The translations under genes and the position numbers were made by a program. From the NCBI RefSeq assembly GCF_003633755.1, contig NZ_RBIL01000002.1, positions 558,001 through 622,000 on the forward strand: DNA of 64,000 nucleotides, written 5' to 3'. The stretch comes from Solirubrobacter pauli (GTDB lineage Bacteria; Actinomycetota; Thermoleophilia; Solirubrobacterales; Solirubrobacteraceae). The notes beneath the pieces were generated by a model that had not been told where the DNA came from, made no database searches, and saw only the letters and a program-made list of their open reading frames with translations. Each line of letters opens with the position of its first letter. Positions within the stretch are counted from its first letter, which is position 1. This document shows positions 33,726 through 42,725 of the stretch, piece by piece.

Positions 33726-34884
33726 GTGGCTGAAGGAGGCCCAGCCGGCCGTGCCCGAGCCGGACACCGCGACCGCACGCGCCGCGCTGCTCGCGCACAT
33801 GGCCGCACGGCCGGAGGAGACCGCCAAGCCCGGCCACGCCGCGCCGGGCCGCGAGCTTGACAGCGCCGCCCCGGGCCGCGCGTTCGCCGACGCCGCCCCC
33901 GGCCGCCCCGCGGCCGCCGACGACGACGCCTACGCCGCGCTGCGCCGCCGTGCGGCGGCCGAGCTCGGCGACACCGCGCCGCGCGCCTCCCGGCCGCGCC
34001 GGCCGCGGCTGGGCCGCCGCGAGCGTCGCGCCGAGGCCGCGCGGGCCCGTCGCGCGGCCTGGCGCCCGCGGCTCGCGTTCGCCTCGGCCGCGGTGCTGGT
34101 GGCCGCGACGCTCGCGGTCGCCTGGCCGAACACGGACGCGCCGAACGAGCGGTTCGCGGCGCCCGTCACGCCCGCACCGGTCGTCGAGGCGCCGCTCGTG
34201 CGGCTCTCGCAGGAGATCGCGCAGGAGCCGGACCCCAAGGGCGACGCCACGCTCGTGATCCGCACCCAGCGGTACCCGGACGACGACCCGGTCCCGGGCT
34301 ACGACCTGTACCTCGACGACGGCCGCTACTACTACGGCTCGACGAAGGAGGAGCTGAAGGTGTCCGGGCTCACCAGCGACAGCTTCCAGGGACCGCTGAT
34401 GGAGGCGGCGATCAAGGCCACCGACCTGCCCGCCGACAAGGCACGCCGTGAGATGGACCTGGCGCTCAGCCCCAACGCCCCGAAGGTCAGCCGCTCGGTC
34501 GAGTCCAACCACGTCTGGACGGCCTCGATGGACGCCTTGCTGGCCGGCGCCGGGCGCAAGGACGTCCGCGCGGGCGTGATGAGGCTGCTCGCCACGATCG
34601 ACACGCTGAAGACCCGCGAGGAGGGCAAGCTGCTCAAGCTCACCTCCACCGACTTCCCCGACGGCTACGCCGAGAGCCTGTACATCGACGCCGAGACCGG
34701 CATCCCGCAGAAGTTCGAGGGTGGGGTCCCCGGCAAGGAGCCGGACGTCCGCATCGACTACGACGTCAAGCGGGTCACGGCCGCTAACTGGGCCGACGCG
34801 GCGGCAAAGGCCGCCGACGATCAAGCGCCGGCCGCGGATGCGCCTCGCCGGACGGATCAGGCGCCTCCGGCCCGTCGTCCGTAG
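33712..34884 (+). CDS. Membrane protein paired with the ECF sigma factor (CU044_5270-like)
   Basis: 390 aa. The cytoplasmic N-terminus NELEWLKEAQPAVPEPDTATARAALLA resembles the CU044_5270 family found next to actinobacterial sigma factors. A basic Arg/Ala-rich segment precedes one transmembrane helix (LAFASAAVLVAATLAVAW, about residues 123-140). The external domain follows, containing GDATLVIRTQRYPDDD and LYIDAETGIPQKF. It may act as an anti-sigma factor or surface sensor, which is inferred from position. The 3' end overlaps the opposite small membrane gene by 101 bp. Confidence 0.72.
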   Translation: MNELEWLKEAQPAVPEPDTATARAALLAHMAARPEETAKPGHAAPGRELDSAAPGRAFADAAPGRPAAADDDAYAALRRRAAAELGDTAPRASRPRRPRLGRRERRAEAARARRAAWRPRLAFASAAVLVAATLAVAWPNTDAPNERFAAPVTPAPVVEAPLVRLSQEIAQEPDPKGDATLVIRTQRYPDDDPVPGYDLYLDDGRYYYGSTKEELKVSGLTSDSFQGPLMEAAIKATDLPADKARREMDLALSPNAPKVSRSVESNHVWTASMDALLAGAGRKDVRAGVMRLLATIDTLKTREEGKLLKLTSTDFPDGYAESLYIDAETGIPQKFEGGVPGKEPDVRIDYDVKRVTAANWADAAAKAADDQAPAADAPRRTDQAPPARRP

Positions 34885-35098
34885 CCGGCTGACGCTCGTC
34901 GCGCGCGGCCGCCTCGGCCGCGCGCTCCGCGTCCTCGGAGCGTCCAACGACGAAGAACACCATCGACACGGCGATCACCGACGCGATGCCGACGAGCGAC
35001 AGGGCGATGCCCTCGCCGGCCGTCGAATCGCTCCACAGCACCCAGACGACGATCCCGGCGATGACCATCGCGACCGTCGTTGCGACCAAGGCACGCAT
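34784..35098 (-). CDS. Small two-helix membrane protein
   Basis: 104 aa. Two hydrophobic segments (ALVATTVAMVIAGIVVWVLW and IALSLVGIASVIAVSMVFFVV) are followed by a charged Ala/Asp/Pro/Arg-rich tail. No family recognised. On the minus strand TATGCT (35105-35110) lies 6 nt before the ATG, supporting the start. The tail is antisense to the end of the sigma partner gene, so its last 30 residues may be poorly conserved. Confidence 0.65.
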   Translation of the reverse strand: MRALVATTVAMVIAGIVVWVLWSDSTAGEGIALSLVGIASVIAVSMVFFVVGRSEDAERAAEAAARDERQPATDDGPEAPDPSGEAHPRPALDRRRPLPPRRPS

Positions 35099-35104
35099 GG
35101 ACTG

Positions 35105-35112
35105 AGCATAAT
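35105..35112. promoter_or_regulatory. Overlapping divergent -10 hexamers
   Basis: CATAAT on the plus strand (35107-35112) lies 7 nt before the GH13 ATG. TATGCT on the minus strand (35105-35110) lies 6 nt before the small membrane gene. Only 21 bp separate the two start codons. Confidence 0.45.
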
Positions 35113-35119
35113 CGGCCGC

Positions 35120-36610
35120 ATGTCCGAGCCGGCCTGGTGGCAGCGGGGCGCCATCTACCAGATCTATCCGCGTTCGTTCGCGGACTCCAACGGCGACGGG
35201 GTGGGGGACCTCAAGGGCATCACGTCCAAGCTGGACCACCTCGCCGCCCTCCAGGTCGAGGGGATCTGGCTGAGCCCGATCTTCCCCTCGCCGATGGCCG
35301 ACTTCGGCTACGACGTCGCCGACTACTGCGACGTCGACCCGGTGTTCGGCACGCTCGCCGACCTGGACGAGCTGATCGCCGAGGCCCACGGCCGCGGCAT
35401 CAAGCTCATCCTCGACTGGGTCCCGAACCACAGCTCCAACCGGCACCCGTGGTTCCTGGAGTCGCGGAGCTCGAAGGACAACCCCAAGCGCGACTGGTAC
35501 GTCTGGCGCGACGAGCCCAACGACTGGATGTCGGTGTTCACCGCGTGCGGCCCCGCCTGGACGTTCGACGAGACCACGCAGCAGTACTACCTGCACAGCT
35601 TCATGCCCGAGCAACCCGACCTCAACTGGGACAACCCCGAGGTCGAACGCGCGATGCACGACGTGATCCGCTTCTGGATGGACCGCGGCGTGGACGGCCT
35701 GCGCCTGGACGCGATCGCCAAGATCGCCAAGGACCCGCTGCTGCGCGACCACGTCGGCTCGCACCGCCGCCACGACGAGGACTGGGAGTCGATCCACGAG
35801 CGGCTGCGCGGCATCCGCAAGGTCGTCGACGAGTACGAGGACCGGATGATCGTGGGGGAGGTGGCGCTCGACGACCTGCACCGCGTCGTCGCCTACCTCG
35901 AGTACGGCGACCAGCTGCACATGGCGCACAACTTCGTCTTCATCGACCAGCCGTGGGACGCGGAGGCGTACGCCACCTCGATCGCCGACTTCGAGCGGCT
36001 GGCCGAAGATCACGCCTGGCCGGCGTGGTTCCTCGCCAACCACGACAACCACCGCCCGCGCAGCCGCTTCGACCACGACGGCCTCGGCGCCCCGCGCGCA
36101 CGGGCCATCCTCGTGATGCTCTACGCGCTCAAGGGCACGCCGTTCATCTACCAGGGCGAGGAGCTCGCCCTGCCCGACGCGCAGATCCCGCCCGACCGCG
36201 TCGTCGACGTCGACGGCCGCGACCCCGAGCGCGCGCCGATCCCGTGGACCCCGGACGCGCCCGGCTACGGCTTCACCACGGCGGACGACGCCTGGCTGCC
36301 GTTCGTCGACGACGCCGCCACGCTGAACGCGCAGGCCCAGGCCGACGACCCGGCGTCCACGCTGAACCTGACGAAGGCGCTGGCGAGGCTGCGCCCGCAG
36401 CTCACCGGCGAGCAGGCGCCCTACGACGCCGGCCCGGGCATCGTCGCCTGGACGCGCGACGACACGTACCTGGTCGCGGTCAACTTCACCGCCGACGAGG
36501 TCCCGTTCGCCGTCGACGGGACGCTCGTGCTCAGCAGCGACCCGGCCAGGCAGGCGGAGAGCGCCTCGCTGGGACCCAGCGAGGCGCTCATCCTGCGACT
36601 ACGCCGCTGA
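35120..36610 (+). CDS. GH13 alpha-glucosidase (oligo-1,6-glucosidase-like)
   Basis: 496 aa cytosolic alpha-amylase-family enzyme. It opens WWQRGAIYQIYPRSFADSNGDGVGDLKG, typical of the oligo-1,6-/alpha-glucosidase subgroup. The catalytic residues are the Asp in GLRLDAIAKI, the Glu in MIVGEVALDD and the Asp in FLANHDNHRPRS. DWVPNHSS is the first conserved region. The C-terminal beta domain is short. It probably splits glucose from oligosaccharides imported by the sugar ABC system encoded convergently next door (12-bp overlap). Confidence 0.94.
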   Translation: MSEPAWWQRGAIYQIYPRSFADSNGDGVGDLKGITSKLDHLAALQVEGIWLSPIFPSPMADFGYDVADYCDVDPVFGTLADLDELIAEAHGRGIKLILDWVPNHSSNRHPWFLESRSSKDNPKRDWYVWRDEPNDWMSVFTACGPAWTFDETTQQYYLHSFMPEQPDLNWDNPEVERAMHDVIRFWMDRGVDGLRLDAIAKIAKDPLLRDHVGSHRRHDEDWESIHERLRGIRKVVDEYEDRMIVGEVALDDLHRVVAYLEYGDQLHMAHNFVFIDQPWDAEAYATSIADFERLAEDHAWPAWFLANHDNHRPRSRFDHDGLGAPRARAILVMLYALKGTPFIYQGEELALPDAQIPPDRVVDVDGRDPERAPIPWTPDAPGYGFTTADDAWLPFVDDAATLNAQAQADDPASTLNLTKALARLRPQLTGEQAPYDAGPGIVAWTRDDTYLVAVNFTADEVPFAVDGTLVLSSDPARQAESASLGPSEALILRLRR

Positions 36611-37780
36611 GACGTTGTTGCCGGACTCGGCGTCGAAGAAGTGCAGCTTGGTGGCGTCGACCCAGACCTCGGTCTCCTCGCCCACCCGCACCTTGGACTC
36701 GGCGTCGAGCCGGGCGACGACCACCGCGCCCTGATCCGAGAGCTCGGCCACGCCGCCCGCGTCGGCCATCAGGTCGTCGACCTGCGAGGACTCGATGGTG
36801 TTGTCGCCCGCGCTGAAGTGCACGTAGTACTCGGCGCCCATCGCCTCGACCAGGTCGAACTTGGTCTTGAACGTGGTGCCGCGGGCGCGCTGGTCGGTGC
36901 CCACGTGGCGTGCGTCCTCGAAGTCCTCGGGGCGCACGCCCGCGATCAGCTGCTTGCCCGGCTCCACGCGGCCGATCCGGTCGGCGATCTCCTGCGGGAG
37001 CTTGACGTCGACCATCGGCAGCTTCGCGACCCCGTTGTCGATCGTCGCCGGCAGGAAGTTCATGCCCGGCGAACCGATGAACCCGGCCACGAAGAGGTTG
37101 CGCGGCGTGTTGTAGAGCTCCATCGGCGAGGCCACCTGCTGGAGCTCGCCGTGCAGCATGATCGCCACGCGGTCGCCCAGCGTCATGGCCTCGGTCTGGT
37201 CGTGGGTGACGTAGACCGTGGTGGTGTTCAGGCGGTGCTGGATGCGCGCCACCTCGGCCCGCATCTGCACGCGCAGCTTCGCGTCCAGGTTCGACAGCGG
37301 CTCGTCCATCAGGAACGCCTTCGGGTTGCGCACGATCGCGCGGCCCATGGCCACGCGCTGGCGCTGGCCGCCGGACAGGTTCGCCGGCTTGCGCTCGAGG
37401 TGGTTCTGCAGGTCGAGGATCTCGGCCGCCTCGTTGACCTTGGCGTCGATCTCCTCCTTCGGCCGCTTCGCCAGCTTCAGCGCGAACGCGATGTTGTCGC
37501 GCACGGTCATGTGCGGATACAGCGCGTAGGACTGGAACACCATCGCGATGTCGCGGTCGCGCGGCGCCTTCTTGTTGACGACCTCGCCGCCGATCCGCAG
37601 CTCGCCGGACGAGATGTCCTCGAGCCCCGCGATCATGTTCAACGCGGTCGACTTCCCGCAGCCCGACGGGCCGACGAGGATCATGAACTCGCCGTCGGCG
37701 ATCTCGAGGTTGAGGTCCTTCACGGCCGTGTAGCCGTCCGAGTACGTCTTGGAGACGTGGTCGAGAACGATGTCAGCCAT
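36599..37780 (-). CDS. Sugar ABC transporter ATP-binding protein (MalK/UgpC type)
   Basis: 393 aa. Walker A is GPSGCGKST, Q-loop FQSYALYPHM, signature LSGGQRQRVAMGRAI and Walker B AFLMDEPLSNLD. The C-terminal MalK-type regulatory domain follows (GSPGMNFLPA, GVRPEDF). It is the last gene of a binding protein-permease-permease-ATPase operon read from 40814 down to 36599. Such ATPases can serve several sugar importers. The ATG at 37780 is chosen because MADIVLDHVSKTYSDG is the family N-terminus. Confidence 0.94.
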   Translation of the reverse strand: MADIVLDHVSKTYSDGYTAVKDLNLEIADGEFMILVGPSGCGKSTALNMIAGLEDISSGELRIGGEVVNKKAPRDRDIAMVFQSYALYPHMTVRDNIAFALKLAKRPKEEIDAKVNEAAEILDLQNHLERKPANLSGGQRQRVAMGRAIVRNPKAFLMDEPLSNLDAKLRVQMRAEVARIQHRLNTTTVYVTHDQTEAMTLGDRVAIMLHGELQQVASPMELYNTPRNLFVAGFIGSPGMNFLPATIDNGVAKLPMVDVKLPQEIADRIGRVEPGKQLIAGVRPEDFEDARHVGTDQRARGTTFKTKFDLVEAMGAEYYVHFSAGDNTIESSQVDDLMADAGGVAELSDQGAVVVARLDAESKVRVGEETEVWVDATKLHFFDAESGNNVSAA

Positions 37781-37785
37781 CTGGA

Positions 37786-38622
37786 TTACCCCTTGACCGC
37801 GCCGGACGTCAGGCCGGACACGATTCGCCGCTGGAAGATCAGGACCATGATCAGGATCGGGATGGTCACGACCACCGCGCCGGCGGCGATCGCTCCCGAG
37901 GGATCGGTGAACTGCGAGGCGCCGCGGAAGAACGACAGCGCGACCGGAGCGGTGCGCGCGGCGTCGGTGGACGTCAGCACGTTCGCGAACAGGAAGTCGT
38001 TCCAGGCCGCGATGAAGGCCAGGATGCCCGCCGTGAACACGCCCGGCATGGCCAACGGCAGGATCACGCGCCGGAAGGCCTGCATGCCGGTCGCGCCGTC
38101 CATCTGCGCGGCTTTCTCCAGATCCCAGGGGATCTCTCTGAAGAACGCCGAGAGCGTGTAGATCGACAACGGCAGCGCGAACGACAGGTAGGGCAGGATC
38201 AGGCCGGGCCACGTGTCGTAGAGGCCGACCACCCGCCAGACGTTGAACAGACCGCCGACGACCGAGATCGCCGGGAACATCGAGACGGCCAGCGCGCCGG
38301 CCAGGATCAGCGTCTTGCCCGGGAACTCCAGGCGGGTGATCGCGTAGGCCGCCATCGAGGCGAAGGCGAGCGCGAGCACGGTCGTGATCAGCGCGATGCC
38401 GATCGAGTTCAGCAGCGCGCGGTTGAAGCCGAGACCCTCCTCGAACACGGCGCTGTAGTTGTCGAACGTGACGTCCGACGGGAAGAAGCTCTGGTCGCCG
38501 ATCGTCTCCGGCGTCTTGAGCGACGGCGACAGGATCCACGCGACGGGGATCAGCGCGTAGAAGAGGACGACGACGGTGCCGATCGCCCAGAGGATCTTCT
38601 GGTTGCGGGTGTACTGGTCCAT
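37786..38622 (-). CDS. Sugar ABC transporter permease (MalG type)
   Basis: 278 aa, six helices. The EAA loop is [32 protein letters not shown], the MalG-type coupling helix. AGGAGG lies 10 nt before the ATG. It lies 5 bp upstream of the ATPase gene. Confidence 0.93.
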   Translation of the reverse strand: MDQYTRNQKILWAIGTVVVLFYALIPVAWILSPSLKTPETIGDQSFFPSDVTFDNYSAVFEEGLGFNRALLNSIGIALITTVLALAFASMAAYAITRLEFPGKTLILAGALAVSMFPAISVVGGLFNVWRVVGLYDTWPGLILPYLSFALPLSIYTLSAFFREIPWDLEKAAQMDGATGMQAFRRVILPLAMPGVFTAGILAFIAAWNDFLFANVLTSTDAARTAPVALSFFRGASQFTDPSGAIAAGAVVVTIPILIMVLIFQRRIVSGLTSGAVKG

Positions 38623-38628
38623 GACCCG

Positions 38629-39552
38629 TTACCTCCTCTCCGGGCTCGCGCCCAGGAACCGGAAGAAGATGAACGCGATGATCATCACGCAGACGAAGAT
38701 CAGGATCGAGACGGCGGAGCCGAGACCCAGGTTGAGGCGGTTGACCAGCTGCTCGTAGCCCAGCAGCGACACCGACTGCGTGTCGTTGGCGCCACGGGTG
38801 ATGATGAACAGCGAGTCATAGATCCGGAACGCGTCGAGCGTGCGGAACAGCACCGCGACCATCAACGCGGGCTTGATCAGCGGCAGCGTGATCTTCACGA
38901 AGCGCTGCCAGGCGGTCGCGCCGTCCATCTTCGCGGCCTTGTAGAGGTCGTCCGGGATCAGGGCCAGGCCGCCGAGCAGCAGCAGGGCGATGAACGGCGT
39001 CGTCTTCCAGACCTCCGCCGTGATGATCACGAACATCGACCCCCAGTGGGTCGTCAGCGGCGGCGTGTCGAGGTTGAACAGCGCGACCGCGAAGCCCGTC
39101 GCCGGGTCGAAGGCCAGGCGCCACGCGAACGCGGCGACCACCGTGACCGCGCCGTAGGGCACGAGCACGGACGCGCGGATCGCCGTGCGGGCGAAGATCG
39201 CGCGGTACATGGCCTGCGCGATCAGCATGCCGAGGACGAGCTCGAGGACCACGGAGACGACCGTGATCAGCATGGTGTTGCCGAAGGCGTTCCACCAGGT
39301 GCTCGAGCTGAGCACCGCGCTGTAGTTGGAGAACCCGACGAACTCGCCCGCGTCCGGGAACCGCAGGTCCTCACGCCGGAGCGAGAGCCAGAAGGCGTAG
39401 AGGATCGGGAACCCGGCGACGAGCATCATCACCAGGACGGCGGGTGCGCAGAGGATGTACGCGAGCTTGCGCTCGGCCTTGGCGCGATCGGTCAGACCTG
39501 AGTGCTGGGTGGCCGGAGCGGGGCTCTGGCTGGACTGAGCGGCGACGGCCAT
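38629..39552 (-). CDS. Sugar ABC transporter permease (MalF type)
   Basis: 307 aa. The hydrophobic N-terminus after residue 30 (AYILCAPAVLVMMLVAGFPILY) is followed by five more helices. The EAA loop is IPDDLYKAAKMDGATAWQRFVKITLPLIKPALM. The ATG overlaps the stop of the binding-protein gene. It is expected to pair with the MalG-type permease. Confidence 0.93.
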   Translation of the reverse strand: MAVAAQSSQSPAPATQHSGLTDRAKAERKLAYILCAPAVLVMMLVAGFPILYAFWLSLRREDLRFPDAGEFVGFSNYSAVLSSSTWWNAFGNTMLITVVSVVLELVLGMLIAQAMYRAIFARTAIRASVLVPYGAVTVVAAFAWRLAFDPATGFAVALFNLDTPPLTTHWGSMFVIITAEVWKTTPFIALLLLGGLALIPDDLYKAAKMDGATAWQRFVKITLPLIKPALMVAVLFRTLDAFRIYDSLFIITRGANDTQSVSLLGYEQLVNRLNLGLGSAVSILIFVCVMIIAFIFFRFLGASPERR

Positions 39553-40814
39553 CAGTACATGCCTCCGTCAGCGAGGGTCTTGAGCCGGTCACGCAGCGTG
39601 TCGATCGACTTCTGCGGGTCGATCGAGGCCGGCGGGTGCAGGGAGTCCTGGATCGCGAGCGTCACGTCCGAGTAGGACGGGGTCGGCGGGCGCACCACGG
39701 AGTCCTTGAGCTGCTCTCGGAGCAGGTCGGCGAACGGGTAGACCTTCCGGACCTCCGCGTCGTCGTAGACCGCGTTCATGACGGGCGGCAGGCCTTCCTT
39801 GATGGCCTCCTGGCGCTGCCACTTCTCGCTCGTCATGCACAGCGCGGCCTCGGTGGCGAGCTTCGGGTTCTTGCCCGTCTTCGGGATGCCCAGGTTGGCA
39901 CCGCCGATCGAGACCTTGCTCGGCTCGCCCTTGTTGACCCCCGGCCACCGGGCGTAGCCCATGTTCTTGAAGACCTTCGCCGTGACCTCGGACGTCTCGG
40001 CGTCCGCGCGGGCGGCGGCGTAGACGTACGGCCAGTTGAGCAGGAACGCGCCCTTGCCGGCTTCGAACGCGAGGCGGGCGGGGTCCTCCTGCGCGGTGGA
40101 CAGGGACGGGTCGGCGCGGCCGGAGCGGGCGACGTCGCGGATGATCGTCGCGGCCTTCACCGCGGCCTCGTTCAGGACGGGCTCGCCTTCCTCGTTGACG
40201 ATCTCCCCGCCCGCGGAGGCGACGAGGTTGTTGAACCAGACGACGTAGCCCTCGTACTTCTGCCCCTGCTCGAGGATGTTGCCCTCGCCCGGCGGCAGCT
40301 TCTTGGCCATCGCGATCATCTCGTCCCAGGTCTCGGGCGGCTTGGGCACGAGGTCCTTGCGGTACCAGAGCAGCTGGACGTTCGTGTTCGTCGGGATGCC
40401 GTAGACCTTGTCCTTCCAGGTCACCGACTGCGCCGGACCCTCGAGGACGTCCTGCAGCGCGTCTTCCTTCTGCGCGCCCGTCATCTCGGTCAGCCATCCC
40501 GCCTCGGCGAACTCCGGCGTGTAGATGGTGTCCATGTTGATGATGTCCATGTTCTTGTCGCCCGCGGCGAGACGGCGCACGAACAGCTCGCGCGTCGCGT
40601 CTGCGCTGTTGGCGACGGGGAACATGGCGATCTTGTACTTGCCGCCTGACTGCTGGCTGCATTCCTTCGCGGCCGCGACGTTGGTACCACCCGGATCGAG
40701 CGGTCCGACGTAGTTCAAGGTGACCGTGCCGCCATCGGAGCCTCCGCACCCCGCGACGACGATGGCGCAAGCGGCGGCTGCGACAGCCGCTACGCCTGGA
40801 CCCGCACGCCTCAT
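39552..40814 (-). CDS. Sugar-binding lipoprotein (family 1 ABC binding protein)
   Basis: 420 aa. The lipobox is AIVVAGCGG with the Cys near residue 22. Features of the family 1 fold are IINMDTIYTPEFAEAGWL, YGIPTNTNVQLLWYRKDLV, PPETWDEMIAMAKKL and GGANLGIPKTGKN. It probably binds a maltodextrin- or trehalose-like sugar, judged from the GH13 and debranching-type neighbours. AGGAG lies just before the ATG at 40814, which is preferred over the in-frame TTG at 40832. Confidence 0.92.
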   Translation of the reverse strand: MRRAGPGVAAVAAAACAIVVAGCGGSDGGTVTLNYVGPLDPGGTNVAAAKECSQQSGGKYKIAMFPVANSADATRELFVRRLAAGDKNMDIINMDTIYTPEFAEAGWLTEMTGAQKEDALQDVLEGPAQSVTWKDKVYGIPTNTNVQLLWYRKDLVPKPPETWDEMIAMAKKLPPGEGNILEQGQKYEGYVVWFNNLVASAGGEIVNEEGEPVLNEAAVKAATIIRDVARSGRADPSLSTAQEDPARLAFEAGKGAFLLNWPYVYAAARADAETSEVTAKVFKNMGYARWPGVNKGEPSKVSIGGANLGIPKTGKNPKLATEAALCMTSEKWQRQEAIKEGLPPVMNAVYDDAEVRKVYPFADLLREQLKDSVVRPPTPSYSDVTLAIQDSLHPPASIDPQKSIDTLRDRLKTLADGGMY

Positions 40815-40907
40815 GTCTCTCCTCTCCCCCAAGACCGGCGGAGGAGCCTCCGCCGTCTCCTACGACGAGGTTTCAGCAGCTTGCGCTGCCCCCTACTTGC
40901 TACGCGA

Positions 40908-40922
40908 GGGGGGTGTACCCCC
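40908..40922. promoter_or_regulatory. Short inverted repeat upstream of sugar ABC operon
   Basis: GGGGG-TGTA-CCCCC in the 177-bp gap between the sugar-binding protein gene and the LuxR-type regulator gene. It could be an operator or a weak terminator for the regulator gene. An AACCGGT core like that of the LacI-type operator lies at 40954-40960. Confidence 0.3.
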
Positions 40923-40991
40923 AACCTGTGGCATTCGCAACTTGTGTCCTACGAACCGGTGCTCCCCTTGCACCCGAATGGGCTATGAACG

Positions 40992-41582
40992 TCATGTAAT
41001 CAGCCCGTGGAACTGCGCGCGCCGGACGGCTTCGGTGCGGTTGTGGGCGTCGAGCTTGCGGTACGCGCTGCTCGCGTGCTGCTTGATCGTGTTCGGCGAG
41101 AGCTTGAGGTCCAGCGCGATCTGATCGTTGGTCTCGCCCTTGGCGATCATCGTCAGGACCTGCTCCTCGCGCATGGTGAGCCGGGGCACGTCGCCGCTCA
41201 GCTCGGGCGGTGCCAGGCCGAGGCCCAGGCCCGCGAGGCGCACCGCGGCGACGATGTCCTCGATGCCCCACGACTTCGAGACGAAGCCGCAGGCGCGCAC
41301 CGTGTGCAGCAGGCGGGCGGGGACCGACGGGCGCTCGGTCATCACGACGAGCCGGCTCGCGGGCGAGGCCTCCTGGAGGTCGTGGAACTCCGCGCCGTCG
41401 GCCAGCGTGCCGTCGACCAGGATCACGTGCGGCGTGTAGCGCGCGGCGAGGCGGTTGGCCTGGGGGAGGTCGTTGGCCTGCAGGCAGCGCTCGACCCACG
41501 GCTGCTGCGTCAGCGCGCTGCGCAGGCCCCACGTGATCAGCTCGTGGGGATCCACCGCCAGCAGACGCACGCTCGCCGTCAT
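40992..41582 (-). CDS. Response regulator, NarL/LuxR type
   Basis: 196 aa. The receiver domain has the phospho-acceptor region HVILVDGTLADG and the conserved Lys in GFVSKSWGIEDIV. The LuxR DNA-binding domain is LTMREEQVLTMIAKGETNDQIALDLKLSPNTIKQHASSAYRKL. No histidine kinase is adjacent. The gene lies upstream of the sugar ABC operon on the same strand and has a LacI-type operator before it, so a role in sugar control is plausible. Confidence 0.88.
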   Translation of the reverse strand: MTASVRLLAVDPHELITWGLRSALTQQPWVERCLQANDLPQANRLAARYTPHVILVDGTLADGAEFHDLQEASPASRLVVMTERPSVPARLLHTVRACGFVSKSWGIEDIVAAVRLAGLGLGLAPPELSGDVPRLTMREEQVLTMIAKGETNDQIALDLKLSPNTIKQHASSAYRKLDAHNRTEAVRRAQFHGLIT

Positions 41583-41610
41583 CGCATCGTCACCACACCG
41601 GACCTCCTCA

Positions 41611-41624
41611 TGTAACCGGTTTCA
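41611..41624. promoter_or_regulatory. LacI-family operator
   Basis: TGTAACCGGTTTCA is palindromic at all but one position pair and has the central CG typical of LacI/GalR family sites. It lies between the LuxR-type regulator and the lacI-type gene, just before the regulator's Shine-Dalgarno sequence (AGGAGG on the minus strand). Confidence 0.6.
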
Positions 41625-41690
41625 TGCGACTCCATCATCGCGGGAGATCGTTGTCAAGCGTGTGGCCTCGCGTTCGCTTGCGGGCGGCTT

Positions 41691-41705
41691 TAGGCTGCTG
41701 GGCCG
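41691..41705 (+). promoter_or_regulatory. -10 hexamer of the LacI-type gene
   Basis: TAGGCT (41691-41696) lies 9 nt before the ATG at 41706, giving a leaderless or nearly leaderless mRNA. Confidence 0.4.
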
Positions 41706-42725
41706 ATGGGGACGACGCGGGGCCGCGGGCCCACGATCCGGGATGTGGCGCGTCGGGCCGGCGTGAGCGCGGCGACGGTGTCCCGCGTGCTCAACGACAG
41801 CCCGCTGGTGGTCGAGCCCACGCGCGCGCGTGTGCGCGCGGCCGTGGATGAGCTCGGCTACCGGCTCAACGCGACCGCGCGGACGCTGTCCCTGGGGCGC
41901 GCGACCGCCGTGGGCGTCGTGGTGCCGTTCTTCACGACCCATTCGGTGATCGAGCGGCTGCGCGGCGTGGTCGCGCGGCTCTCGGGCGGCGGGGCACGCG
42001 CGTACGACCTGCTGCTGTTCGACATCGAGGCGCCCGAGCAGCGCGCGGACGCGATGCGCGACCTCGCCGACCGCCACCGCGTCGCCGGCCTGCTCGTGGT
42101 GTCGCTGCCGATCTTCGACGACGAGATCGACGCCCTCCAGCGTGACGACCTGCCGGCCGTGCTGCTGGACGTGGCTCACCCGCGACTTCCCGGCGTCGTC
42201 GTGGACAACGTTCGCGGCGGCGAGTTGGCCGCCGAGCACCTGCTCGCGAAGGGGCACAGCCGCATCGGATTCGTGGGAGATCATCCCACCAACGCCTACG
42301 GATTCACGTCCTCCGAGGATCGAAGGCGCGGATTCAGTGGTGCGCTTGATCGCGCCGGAATCCGGCTCGACCCGCGGCTCGAGCGCTACGGCGTGCCCGA
42401 CCGCGACGAGGCCGACGTGCTGACCCGCTCGCTGCTCCAGCAGCCGTCCCCGCCGACCGCGATCTTCGCCACGTCCGACCTGCAGGCCATCGGCGTCCTG
42501 CGCGCGTGCGAGGCGCTGGGTGCGCGGGTGCCCGACGACGTCGCGGTGATCGGCTTCGACGACGTCGACCTGGCCGAGATCGTCGGGCTGACCACGATCC
42601 GCCAGCCGCTGCGCGAGAGCGGCGAGCTGGCCGCCGACCTGCTGGTCGCCGCGATCGAGCACGGCGTGCACGACCCGGTCCAGGCGGTGCAGGAGCTGAC
42701 GGTCGTGGAGCGGCGGACGACATGA
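41706..42725 (+). CDS. LacI-family transcriptional regulator
   Basis: 339 aa. The N-terminal helix-turn-helix and hinge are PTIRDVARRAGVSAATVSRVLND and VDELGYRLNATARTLS. The periplasmic-binding-like sensor domain includes GVVVPFFTTHSVIERL, GHSRIGFVGD and VAVIGFDDVDLAEIVGLTTIRQP. It probably responds to a sugar and controls the divergent regulator gene and/or the sugar ABC genes. The stop overlaps the next ATG (ATGA). Confidence 0.93.
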   Translation: MGTTRGRGPTIRDVARRAGVSAATVSRVLNDSPLVVEPTRARVRAAVDELGYRLNATARTLSLGRATAVGVVVPFFTTHSVIERLRGVVARLSGGGARAYDLLLFDIEAPEQRADAMRDLADRHRVAGLLVVSLPIFDDEIDALQRDDLPAVLLDVAHPRLPGVVVDNVRGGELAAEHLLAKGHSRIGFVGDHPTNAYGFTSSEDRRRGFSGALDRAGIRLDPRLERYGVPDRDEADVLTRSLLQQPSPPTAIFATSDLQAIGVLRACEALGARVPDDVAVIGFDDVDLAEIVGLTTIRQPLRESGELAADLLVAAIEHGVHDPVQAVQELTVVERRTT

